Origin: an uncultured Clostridia bacterium
Lineage (GTDB): Bacteria; Bacillota; Clostridia; Oscillospirales; Ruminococcaceae
Assembly (NCBI GenBank): GCA_947632425.1
Contig: CANRPG010000045.1
Coordinates: 1-12,034 of the forward strand
Length of the DNA: 12,034 nt
Reading direction: 5' to 3'
How positions within the stretch are numbered: the first letter of the stretch is position 1; every line of letters starts with the position of its first letter. Positions 1 through 5,837 of this stretch are shown piece by piece. The notes beneath the pieces were generated by a model. It was not told the DNA's origin. It did not search any database and was given only the letters and a program-made list of their open reading frames with translations. The position numbers were made by a program, and so were the translations under genes.

Positions 1-1
1 G

Positions 2-113
2 GTGAATTTCAAAATAGTCCGGTGGACTATTTTGAAAGAGGGAACGCCCTGCAAGAGAGGGCGTTCCCTTTGAGAAAACCTTATCTCTCTTTCCGCGTTC
101 CATTATGGAACGC
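2..113. repeat. Cluster of three hairpins, probably a dispersed intergenic repeat
   Basis: Three inverted repeats lie side by side. The first has perfect 14-bp arms (7-20 and 24-37) around the loop GGT. The second has perfect 12-bp arms (39-50, AGGGAACGCCCT, and 58-69) around a 7-nt loop. The third has 8-bp arms (95-102 and 106-113) around TTA. The octamer GGAACGCC or its complement occurs at 41-48, 60-67 and 107-114, and its last seven bases at 95-101, so the second and third hairpins share sequence. No run of T follows on either strand, so this is not a typical intrinsic terminator. A partial look-alike sits at 7679-7717. The family identity is unknown; that it is a dispersed repeat is inferred. 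Confidence 0.6.
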
Positions 114-398
114 CGTTCAATGTGAAAAATTCATAACAATTATAATGCGCGAAAGTATCAGCACACTCAAAATGAAAAGAAAACCAAATATAGTGGAGCG
201 TTGAACAGCTCCGCAGGCTGCGCGTAAGCGCAAACTAAACACACTATAAAATCAATATGCAAAAGTCTATTTGCCAACATCTTGCCTCTTGCTTCTAATA
301 TGAAATGCAGGAATGGCAGGTCTGAGCAAATGCTGTAAAAGCATTTCTAACTTCTAACTTCTAACATCTTACCTCTAGTTGCGTAAGCAGCATTATTA
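114..398. other. Gene-free stretch downstream of parB with short repeats
   Basis: I see no credible gene here; the only nearby open frame (22-204) runs through the hairpins and has no recognisable domain. It holds small hairpins: GGAGC/GCTCC (195-199 and 208-212), TGCGC-GTAA-GCGCA (219-232) and AAATGC/GCATTT (328-333 and 341-346). A 16-mer AACATCTTGCCTCTTG at 276-291 recurs with two mismatches at 363-378. It is the 3' flank of parB, but I find no clear terminator for that gene. Confidence 0.6.
345..365. repeat. Tandem repeat, three perfect copies of TTCTAAC
   Basis: Three head-to-tail 7-bp units lie at 345-351, 352-358 and 359-365, about 30 bp beyond the parB stop codon. A single TTCTAA also occurs at 293-298. 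No function can be assigned. Confidence 0.8.
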
Positions 399-1298
399 TT
401 ACTCAACCTCCGTACTCACTGCGAGCCGTGAGGCGAAACTTTTCAGCTCTTCCATGCTTTTGAACTCTATCTCCAGCCGTTGCGCGCCGCCCTTTTGCTG
501 CCGCACCTTTACCGCTGCGCCCGTCAGCTTCTTCATGGCTATCTCCAGCTCGCTGACATATGGGTCTTTGCTGACAAAACCCTTTGCCTGCGGCTTTTTC
601 GGCTCTTTGCCCTCGGCTGCCAGCATTGTCTCCAGCGCGCGGACGGTCAGCTTTTCTTCCGCTGCCCTCTGCGCCAGTGCGGCACACTTTTCTTTATCCG
701 CTACCCCTGCGAGCACCTTTGCGTGACCTACCGAAATATCGCCATTTGACAGCATTTTTTGCACGCTCTCGGGCAGCTCTAACAGCCTTAGCGAATTTGC
801 TACGACCGAGCGCGGTTTTGAGACCGTTTCGGCTATCTGCTCCTGCGTCATAGAAAAATCTTCCGACAGCCGCTTATAACCTGCGGCTTCTTCTATGGGG
901 TCAAGGTTCTCTCTTTGCAGGTTCTCTATCAGCGCGAGCTGCGCGGTTTGCAGATCGTCAAGCTCTTTTACTATTGCAGGAACTTCCTTTATGCCGGCTT
1001 TCATTGCCGCTCGCCACCGCCGCTCGCCTGCGACTATTACATAACTATCGCCGCTTTTTCGCACGATGATAGGCTGCAGCATTCCATACTGCTGCAACGA
1101 CTGCGCGAGCTGCTCTATTGCATCTTCGTCAAAATTCTTTCTAGGCTGTTTTCTGTCGGGCTCGATAGACGAAGTTCTCAGCACGGTCATGCCGCTCTCG
1201 CTGCTTTCGGCTGACCTTTCTTCGCTATCTTCGTAAAGTTCAAACAGGGTATCGTAACCTTTTCCCAGCTTCTTCTTTTTCATGCGCTGATAACTCAC
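399..1298 (-). CDS. parB: Chromosome partitioning protein ParB (Spo0J)
   Basis: ParB is a CTP-dependent DNA clamp that loads at parS sites near the origin, spreads along DNA, and works with ParA and condensin to segregate origins. The 299-residue frame shows the family order: a Lys-rich N-terminus with LGKGYDTLF (11-19), the ParB/Srx domain with the CTP-binding motif GERRWRA (91-97) and ENLQREN (125-131), a helix-turn-helix region (about 149-175) ending in ANSLRLLELP, and a C-terminal dimerisation part (about 240-299). The start used is a GTG that overlaps the parA stop by four bases (GTGA), implying translational coupling. The ATG five codons later (1281-1283) gives MKKKKLGKG, closer to the usual family start, and is a real alternative. 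Length is normal. I found no consensus parS site in the window by eye. Confidence 0.95.
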   Translation of the reverse strand: MSYQRMKKKKLGKGYDTLFELYEDSEERSAESSESGMTVLRTSSIEPDRKQPRKNFDEDAIEQLAQSLQQYGMLQPIIVRKSGDSYVIVAGERRWRAAMKAGIKEVPAIVKELDDLQTAQLALIENLQRENLDPIEEAAGYKRLSEDFSMTQEQIAETVSKPRSVVANSLRLLELPESVQKMLSNGDISVGHAKVLAGVADKEKCAALAQRAAEEKLTVRALETMLAAEGKEPKKPQAKGFVSKDPYVSELEIAMKKLTGAAVKVRQQKGGAQRLEIEFKSMEELKSFASRLAVSTEVE

Positions 1299-2065
1299 CT
1301 TGCCTTTTCCCGTTTAAGTATCTCTTTTGCGAGTTCTTCATAGGCTTTTGCGCCTTTGGACTTTTTATCGTAATACATTATGGGCATACCGAAGCTGGGC
1401 GCTTCCGAAATGGCTACGCTGCGCGGTATGACGGTATTGAATACATCTTTTTTAAAATATTTATCTACTTCTGCGGCTACCTGTTCTGTAAGCTTATATC
1501 TGCCGACATACATAGTATACAGTATGCCCTCGACTTTCAGATTTGGGTTGCTGCTTTTGCGTATTCTTTTAATGGTATCCATAAGTTCTGCGAGACCCTC
1601 GAGCGACAAAAACTCACACTGTATGGGTATCAGAGCGGAATCTGCGGCGGTAAGGGCGTTTACTGTAATAATATCCAGCGAAGGTGCGCAGTCTACAAGC
1701 ACAAAGTCATAATCGTCACGCACATCGGCAAGCTGCTTTTTAAGAAAGTTTGCTCTGTCTTTTTCATCTATAAGCTCTACCGCTGCGCCTGCGAGGTCTT
1801 TAGTGGCAGGAATGATACTTATTCCGCGAAACTGCGTTGAAACTACCGCCTCAAACGCTTTGCACTGCTCTACCAGAACATCATAAGAGGTATAGCGTAT
1901 ACTTTTTTTGGAAACGCCGAGGCTGGTGGTGGTGTTGCCCTGCGGATCGAGGTCGATAATAAGCACTTTTTTGCCTTTAAGACCCAGCGCTGCCGCGAGA
2001 TTTACTACGGTGGTGGTCTTGCCAACGCCGCCTTTCTGGTTTGAAACGGCGATCACTCTGCCCAA
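1295..2065 (-). CDS. parA: Chromosome partitioning ATPase ParA (Soj)
   Basis: ParA is a deviant-Walker ATPase that binds DNA non-specifically as an ATP dimer; ParB stimulates its hydrolysis. Soj also regulates DnaA in Bacillus. From the start used here (256 aa), the Walker A motif KGGVGKTTT is at 11-19 with signature lysines K11 and K16, the Walker A' motif DLDPQGN is at 38-44, and VLVDCAPSLD is the Walker B region. The frame is open from a GTG at 2072-2074, but that codon lies inside the ribosome-binding sequence AAAGAGGTG (2072-2080). A TTG at 2063-2065 sits 6 nt after it and yields (M)GRVIAVSNQKGG, matching the usual family start, so TTG is preferred; the difference is three residues. It is the first gene of parAB, behind its own promoter. 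Confidence 0.94.
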   Translation of the reverse strand: MGRVIAVSNQKGGVGKTTTVVNLAAALGLKGKKVLIIDLDPQGNTTTSLGVSKKSIRYTSYDVLVEQCKAFEAVVSTQFRGISIIPATKDLAGAAVELIDEKDRANFLKKQLADVRDDYDFVLVDCAPSLDIITVNALTAADSALIPIQCEFLSLEGLAELMDTIKRIRKSSNPNLKVEGILYTMYVGRYKLTEQVAAEVDKYFKKDVFNTVIPRSVAISEAPSFGMPIMYYDKKSKGAKAYEELAKEILKREKAR

Positions 2066-2071
2066 CTGCCA

Positions 2072-2080
2072 CACCTCTTT
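2072..2080 (-). promoter_or_regulatory. Ribosome-binding site that decides the parA start
   Basis: Minus-strand AAAGAGGTG is close to the anti-Shine-Dalgarno complement AAAGGAGGTG. The in-frame GTG is part of it, so translation probably begins at the TTG 6 nt downstream. Confidence 0.6.
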
Positions 2081-2099
2081 CCAAACAATATTACATTTT

Positions 2100-2128
2100 A
2101 TTATACTACATTTTAGTCAAATAGTCAA
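2100..2128 (-). promoter_or_regulatory. Sigma-A type promoter of parAB
   Basis: On the minus strand TTGACT (2123-2128) and a perfect TATAAT (2100-2105) are separated by exactly 17 bp. The predicted transcript starts near 2093, leaving a short leader of about 25-30 nt before parA. This gives parAB a start independent of the upstream rpmH-jag genes. Confidence 0.85.
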
Positions 2129-2176
2129 GAGCGGAGGTACACAAAGTGAAATTTCTGTAATACGCTTTGCCACATA

Positions 2177-2203
2177 TTACTATATACTATAATAGTATAG
2201 TAA
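2177..2203. repeat. AT-rich dyad upstream of the parAB promoter
   Basis: The left arm TTACTATATACTAT (2177-2190) matches the reverse complement of the right arm (2192-2203) except for an extra TA. It lies about 50 bp upstream of the parAB -35 box and just beyond the jag terminator. It could be a protein-binding site or only low-complexity sequence. Confidence 0.4.
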
Positions 2204-2215
2204 CATAATATGCAT

Positions 2216-2251
2216 AAAATTATAAAACGAGCCGGAGAATAGCTCTCCGGC
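2216..2251 (-). terminator. Intrinsic terminator downstream of jag
   Basis: On the minus strand an 8-bp GC-rich stem (GCCGGAGA/TCTCCGGC, 2231-2238 and 2244-2251, 5-nt loop) is followed by T-rich sequence (TCGTTTTATAATTTT, 2216-2230). It begins 18 bp after the jag stop codon and separates jag from the parAB promoter. Confidence 0.75.
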
Positions 2252-2260
2252 TGCAATATA

Positions 2261-2276
2261 AGTTTTGATCAAAACT
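2261..2276. repeat. Perfect 16-bp palindrome across the jag stop codon
   Basis: AGTTTTGATCAAAACT is fully self-complementary and includes the jag TGA stop (2269-2271). The left half is non-coding and the right half encodes the last residues of Jag. It is too tight to form a hairpin with a loop at its centre. Confidence 0.55.
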
Positions 2277-3060
2277 CTATCTTAGAATACAGTCCGCTGC
2301 CGAGTTCCATGGTATCTTCGGGCTTGGGCTTTTTATAGTCTTTCTCAAAAGATGTAGAAATATCGAGGCTCTTTACGGGTCTTTGGTGTCTGCCGCCGTT
2401 TCTTCTGCCGCCTCTGCGGTCATCGCCCCTTCTCTCTCTTCTCTCTGTAGAGCTTATGAGCACTTTTCTATAGGGTTCTTCGCCGACGCTCTTAGATGTA
2501 ACGCCCTCGATCTCTGAAACTGTAGCGTGCACTATTCTTCTTTCGTAAGGGTTCATAGGCTCCAAAGCGGAGGTTCTGCCGTTTTTCTTGACACCCTCGG
2601 CTATCTTCTTGGTAAGGTCTATAAGGTACTGCTTTCTCTTTTCTCTGAAGCCGCAGCTGTCGATAGAAATTCTGTAGTACTCCTTATTTATCTTATTGCA
2701 GGCGAGGGAAGAAAGATACTGCAAGGCATCCAGAAGCTCTCCCTTTTTGCCGATAAGCTCTTCAAAGCCGTCGGCGACTATTTCAAACTTGACGCCTTCT
2801 TCGCTCTCATCTGTTTCGATAGATGCATTTTCAACGCCCATATCGCGGATAATTGCCATGATATAGCCCTTTGCGATGTCTGTCTTGGTCTCCTCATAGC
2901 CTGCCTTAATTCTGGCATCGCCTTTTGTTTTGCCGAAAAGACCTTTTTTAGGTTCTTCTATCACTTCGACTGTGATCCGATCCTGCGATACGCCGAACTC
3001 TTCGGCTGCCATTTGTCTGGCTTCTTCAACTGTTTTTGCGGTAAATTCCTTTGTTACCAT
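2269..3060 (-). CDS. jag: RNA-binding protein Jag (KhpB/EloR)
   Basis: Jag/KhpB is a cytoplasmic RNA-binding protein, encoded next to yidC in most Firmicutes and linked in streptococci to control of cell elongation. The 263-residue product has the Jag-N domain (1-50) with its KKGLFG motif (38-43), a KH domain (about 65-140) with the IGKKGEL loop (103-109), and an R3H domain (about 141-205) with NPYERRIVH (170-178). An Arg/Gly-rich basic tail (206-228) and a further polar tail (229-263) follow; this C-terminal extension is longer than a minimal Jag. The start is preceded by AAAAGGAG about 9 nt upstream. It lies 39 bp after yidC, probably co-transcribed, and is followed by a terminator. The usual downstream genes mnmE, mnmG and rsmG are absent. 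Confidence 0.94.
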   Translation of the reverse strand: MVTKEFTAKTVEEARQMAAEEFGVSQDRITVEVIEEPKKGLFGKTKGDARIKAGYEETKTDIAKGYIMAIIRDMGVENASIETDESEEGVKFEIVADGFEELIGKKGELLDALQYLSSLACNKINKEYYRISIDSCGFREKRKQYLIDLTKKIAEGVKKNGRTSALEPMNPYERRIVHATVSEIEGVTSKSVGEEPYRKVLISSTERRERRGDDRRGGRRNGGRHQRPVKSLDISTSFEKDYKKPKPEDTMELGSGLYSKIEF

Positions 3061-3099
3061 AACTCTTTACACTCCTTTTCTTATTTCAACGGCTATTCA

Positions 3100-4518
3100 T
3101 CAGTCTTCGTAGTATTCGTCGCCGTACTTTTCTGCCATACGCTTTCTGGCTTCGTTGAGCTTCTTTCTCTGAAGTTCTTTAAGCTCTGCCTTTGAAAGCT
3201 CTTTTTTATTCACCGGTTCTTCTTCGTCATCGTCGTCATCATCATCTTTATTATAGAGGCGTTTTGCTACCTCGGCTGTTGTGCCGTCGGCGTTTTGCAT
3301 CTCAAGCATTCTCTGCATCATAGTCTTGCGCTTTTTATGCTTATTGCTTGCCATTTCCTTGTCTACCATTCTGCCTATTCTTTCGGGAGTATAGACAAGA
3401 TTGAGCACTATTATCTGCACGAGAGAGAGTATTCCCGAATATATCCAGTAGATACCTAAGCCCGCAGGGAATCCGAACGCTATGAACAACGAGAAAATGG
3501 GCATTACGTAAAGCATCATTTTCATGCCGCCGCCCATTTGCACGGAGGGGTTGTTTTTCTTTGTAAAATAGTTTGAAACAAAAGTACAAACAAGCTGCGT
3601 TACAAAAGATATTATAGGTATTAAAATAGTTATATTCTTGGTGCTGGGGTAAACGCCGAGACCGAAGCCCAGAAGCGTATAATTAAAATCCTCAACTTCG
3701 GAAACAAGTTTGCTGTCTATCTTCTCAAAAGGCAGCGTATAGCCGTCTTTTATGATATTTATCACAACAAGCTCGGGTCGTGCTCGAAGCTGTTTTGACA
3801 CCTTGCTGTCGTCTATCATATAGCTGTAAAGGGAGTTGCTCTCGTCTCTGTACATAAGAAGGGCATCTATGGCTTTTTCTATCTGCTCTTTGGAAGAATA
3901 CTTCTTGTCGTCTATCTCTGTTTCTTTTATTGAAGAAGTTTCTTTAAAGCTGTACTCCTTGCCGTCCTTATCGGTGACTTTATTCTCGTTGAGGGCGGTT
4001 ATCATGGTATTTTTTTCTTCATCGGAAAGTTCGCTGTTATGATCTGCATCATACATAGCGACAAGCTGCTCGAAGTCTATCTCGTTGTCTTTTATATCGT
4101 AGCACACGGTATACAGCGAAGAAACGACGTTTGATGCTCTGTCTATATGACCGTTGTCTATATCGTTAAGAACATAATATATAGGCTGATATACAACATT
4201 TATAAGAGAGAAAAGCACGAGCATCGAGATTATCATAGGCAGGCAGCTGCCGGCAGGGCTCACGCCTTCTTTGGCATAAAACTCGGCGAGCTTTTGCTGC
4301 ATCTGCTCGTTATTCTTGCCGTACTTCTTTCTGATCTTCTCGATCTCGGGCTGGTATCTTTGCATTTTTGCGGTGCTCTTCTGCTGTTTTATCTGAAGCG
4401 GCAGAAGTATTATCTTTATAAGAACGGTAAACGCAAGCAGCGCGATACCATAGTCTCTTATCAGCTTATAGCAAAGTTCCATAAGTAATCCCAGAGGGAT
4501 AGCTATCAATCTGAACAT
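3100..4518 (-). CDS. yidC: Membrane protein insertase YidC (Oxa1/SpoIIIJ family) with large extracytoplasmic insert
   Basis: YidC inserts and folds membrane proteins, alone or with SecYEG. The 472-residue protein has a hydrophobic N-terminus and TM1 (about 5-40), a charged cytoplasmic hairpin (41-90), TM2 (92-117), TM3 (about 285-316), TM4 (331-350) and TM5 (354-376), then a charged tail. The conserved TM1 arginine appears replaced by K35 (VLIKIILLPL). Between TM2 and TM3, residues 118-280 form a hydrophilic insert much larger than in compact Gram-positive homologues; it contains an EF-hand-like loop DADHNSELSDEE (157-168). The C-tail has seven Asp then three Glu (425-434) and a Lys/Glu-rich helix. 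No lipobox is seen, unlike SpoIIIJ. AGGAG lies about 10 nt before the ATG, inside the end of yidD; the gap to yidD is 2 nt, so translation is probably coupled. Confidence 0.93.
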   Translation of the reverse strand: MFRLIAIPLGLLMELCYKLIRDYGIALLAFTVLIKIILLPLQIKQQKSTAKMQRYQPEIEKIRKKYGKNNEQMQQKLAEFYAKEGVSPAGSCLPMIISMLVLFSLINVVYQPIYYVLNDIDNGHIDRASNVVSSLYTVCYDIKDNEIDFEQLVAMYDADHNSELSDEEKNTMITALNENKVTDKDGKEYSFKETSSIKETEIDDKKYSSKEQIEKAIDALLMYRDESNSLYSYMIDDSKVSKQLRARPELVVINIIKDGYTLPFEKIDSKLVSEVEDFNYTLLGFGLGVYPSTKNITILIPIISFVTQLVCTFVSNYFTKKNNPSVQMGGGMKMMLYVMPIFSLFIAFGFPAGLGIYWIYSGILSLVQIIVLNLVYTPERIGRMVDKEMASNKHKKRKTMMQRMLEMQNADGTTAEVAKRLYNKDDDDDDDEEEPVNKKELSKAELKELQRKKLNEARKRMAEKYGDEYYED

Positions 4519-4520
4519 TA

Positions 4521-4784
4521 TTATCTTCTCCTGAATTTTGTAAAAAAGCTGCCGAAAAGTTTATATTCTTCGGGCACGGGGTCATATCCCCCTTTTGACC
4601 ACGGGTTGCATCTTAGCAGTCTCCACACCGAAAGAATAGTGCCCTTTATTACGCCGTGCTTTTCATAAGCCTGCAACGCATAGGCAGAGCAGGTGGGGTA
4701 GTATTTGCAGCAGGGCTTCATTTTTAAGGGGCTTATAAATTTTCTGTAAAACCGCACCGGCAGCTGAAATAGTTTTCTTAGCAT
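4521..4784 (-). CDS. yidD: Membrane protein insertion efficiency factor YidD
   Basis: YidD is a small membrane-associated protein that aids YidC-dependent insertion; its exact mechanism is unsettled. The 87-residue product shows the family signature: an amphipathic N-terminus with YRKFISPL (13-20), PCCKYYPTCSAYALQAYEKHG starting at position 24, and RLLRCNPWSKGGYDPVP (55-71). Cysteines C25, C26, C32 and C59 are present. Its start overlaps the end of rnpA by 7 nt and yidC begins 2 nt after its stop, so rnpA-yidD-yidC form one tightly packed unit. The ribosome-binding site is weak, consistent with coupling to rnpA. Confidence 0.95.
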   Translation of the reverse strand: MLRKLFQLPVRFYRKFISPLKMKPCCKYYPTCSAYALQAYEKHGVIKGTILSVWRLLRCNPWSKGGYDPVPEEYKLFGSFFTKFRRR

Positions 4785-5140
4785 TGTTTTTTATTTTCCG
4801 CATTTGCGGCGGCGCTGTTTATCGAGGGTATCACTCTTTTCATGATGAACCACTCTACATCGCCTGACTTTTTTTCAAGTATCTCTTTTCTTGCGACAAA
4901 GACCATGTCATAGCCCAAAGGAATATATTTTTCGCACTTTCTGTATGCGGCGCGTATTATTCTCTTCGCTCTGTTGCGCTGCACTGCGCCGCCTATCTTT
5001 TTTCCTGCGGTTATGCCGAACCTGTTATAGGCTGTTTTGTTCCTTTTAAAATAGCACACCGCAAACGAGCATGACACATATTTTGCCTTATAGCAAGAGG
5101 AAAATACCTTGCTTTCTTTTAAAACGTCTGTAAAAAGCAT
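4778..5140 (-). CDS. rnpA: Ribonuclease P protein component
   Basis: RnpA is the protein subunit of RNase P, which matures tRNA 5' ends with the catalytic RNA. The signature AVQRNRAKRIIRAAYR is at 52-67 (numbering from the start used), preceded by FGITAGKKIGG, giving 120 residues, normal for the family. The frame extends upstream to an ATG at 5192-5194 (138 aa), but that codon lies inside the stem of the terminator-like hairpin and the extra 18 residues are hydrophobic and unlike RnpA. The internal ATG at 5138-5140 gives MLFTDVLKESKVF, a good match to the usual start, with a modest AATAGG site upstream. It overlaps yidD by 7 nt. Confidence 0.94.
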   Translation of the reverse strand: MLFTDVLKESKVFSSCYKAKYVSCSFAVCYFKRNKTAYNRFGITAGKKIGGAVQRNRAKRIIRAAYRKCEKYIPLGYDMVFVARKEILEKKSGDVEWFIMKRVIPSINSAAANAENKKQC

Positions 5141-5180
5141 AAAATAAAACCTATTCTTTATAAAAAAGACAGTAATTAAC

Positions 5181-5225
5181 AAAAAGACCACCATACCAAA
5201 TATCTTAGCTTGGTATAGGGTGGTC
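5181..5225 (-). terminator. Terminator or attenuator between rpmH and rnpA
   Basis: On the minus strand, 8 nt after the rpmH stop codon, a 16-nt arm (5210-5225) pairs with a 14-nt arm (5186-5199); a 2-nt bulge splits the stem into two perfect 7-bp parts. Five T residues follow (5181-5185). It would end or reduce transcripts so that rpmH is made in excess over rnpA-yidD-yidC-jag. No clear separate promoter for rnpA is seen after it, so partial read-through is likely. Confidence 0.75.
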
Positions 5226-5232
5226 AGCGTTT

Positions 5233-5367
5233 TTAGTAGGTCAGACTTGCTCTACCCTTTGCTCTTCTTCTGGAAAGGATCTTGCGTCCGTTCCTGGTAG
5301 CCATTCTTTTTCTGAAACCGTGCTCTCTTTTCCTCTGGAGCTTCTTAGGCTGGTATGTTCTTTTCAC
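5233..5367 (-). CDS. rpmH: 50S ribosomal protein L34
   Basis: L34 is a small, very basic protein of the large ribosomal subunit. The 44-residue translation begins (M)KRTYQPKKLQRKREHGF and ends with RRRAKGRASLTY, matching the family along its whole length. The start codon is GTG (5365-5367), with AAAGGGGG about 9 nt upstream. A strong promoter lies about 110 bp upstream, and a hairpin follows directly after the stop. rpmH-rnpA next to dnaA is the standard arrangement at bacterial origins. Confidence 0.97.
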   Translation of the reverse strand: MKRTYQPKKLQRKREHGFRKRMATRNGRKILSRRRAKGRASLTY

Positions 5368-5454
5368 TTGTATTATCCCCCTTTCGGATATATAAAACCG
5401 TATCTTACAAAAAATACGTATCCATATCTTTACTTATAGACCGCTTATTACGGC

Positions 5455-5469
5455 TGTCAGACCCTGACA
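5455..5469. promoter_or_regulatory. Small dyad at the predicted rpmH transcription start
   Basis: TGTCAG-ACC-CTGACA is a perfect 6-bp inverted repeat with a 3-nt centre. It falls 8-22 bp downstream of the rpmH -10 box, about where transcription should begin. It may be an operator or simply a small hairpin at the 5' end of the leader. Confidence 0.35.
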
Positions 5470-5476
5470 ATAAACT

Positions 5477-5506
5477 ATTATAACTCATTTTAATACCCTT
5501 TGTCAA
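5477..5506 (-). promoter_or_regulatory. Sigma-A type promoter of rpmH
   Basis: On the minus strand a perfect TTGACA (5501-5506) and a perfect TATAAT (5477-5482) are separated by 18 bp. Transcription would start near 5470, giving a leader of about 100 nt before the rpmH GTG. The near-consensus boxes fit a highly expressed ribosomal protein gene. Confidence 0.85.
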
Positions 5507-5528
5507 GCATTTTTTAAACTTTTTTATC

Positions 5529-5669
5529 CGCACATTTAACTAAATTTTGCGCCGCGGCAGCTTTATTTTTTATGACGGACAACTTTTGCCGCCCGAAAAT
5601 GTCATCACATACTATATATTGTGGTAAAACATTTTAAACAGAAATGTTAAAAAATTTGTTAAATGTGCG
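5529..5669. repeat. Spaced inverted repeat between the rpmH and dnaA promoters
   Basis: CGCACATTTAAC (5529-5540) recurs as its exact reverse complement at 5658-5669. Allowing one extra T on the left (5541), the match continues inward for another seven bases (AAATTTT). The arms enclose about 117 bp. The left arm ends 22 bp from the rpmH -35 box and the right arm 29 bp from the dnaA -35 box. The enclosed DNA has further pieces such as ATGAC/GTCAT (5572-5576 and 5601-5605). The repeat is read directly from sequence; a regulatory role is inferred. Confidence 0.6.
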
Positions 5670-5688
5670 CCGCAGGGGATTTTTTTGT

Positions 5689-5697
5689 ATTTCAACG
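5689..5697 (+). promoter_or_regulatory. Possible DnaA-binding site at the dnaA promoter
   Basis: ATTTCAACG resembles the variant 9-mers clustered between dnaA and dnaN and ends one base before the dnaA -35 box. If DnaA binds it, it could autorepress dnaA. A single weak copy; low confidence. Confidence 0.3.
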
Positions 5698-5698
5698 C

Positions 5699-5727
5699 TT
5701 GTAATTTATAAAAGAATATGTTATAAT
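5699..5727 (+). promoter_or_regulatory. Promoter of dnaA (extended -10 type)
   Basis: A perfect TATAAT (5722-5727) is preceded by TG one base upstream (TGT-TATAAT), an extended -10 element. The -35 match TTGTAA (5699-5704) is moderate, with a 17-bp spacer. The leader to the dnaA ATG would be about 100 nt. Confidence 0.7.
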
Positions 5728-5837
5728 TATATGTGTATTGATATTTGTATTTATAATTGTGTGAAAGCATATGTTTTTGTTTGTTTTGACCGATGTTTTT
5801 ACGGTTTGCGTGCTTCACACAAGGAAAGGAAAAATAT

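Noticed and set aside
39..69. 12-bp hairpin as an intrinsic terminator
   Set aside because: The stem is strong, but no T run follows on either strand, so a terminator call is not supported.
22..204. Open frame of 60 codons on the plus strand
   Set aside because: It is translated straight through two hairpins and lacks a ribosome-binding site or any recognisable domain.
2527..3195. Open frame of 222 codons on the plus strand
   Set aside because: It is antisense to jag and the end of yidC, both well supported; no domain is recognisable.
5523..5534. TTATCCGCACA as a DnaA box
   Set aside because: It needs an inserted base to match TTATCCACA, and it is better explained as part of the inverted repeat arm.
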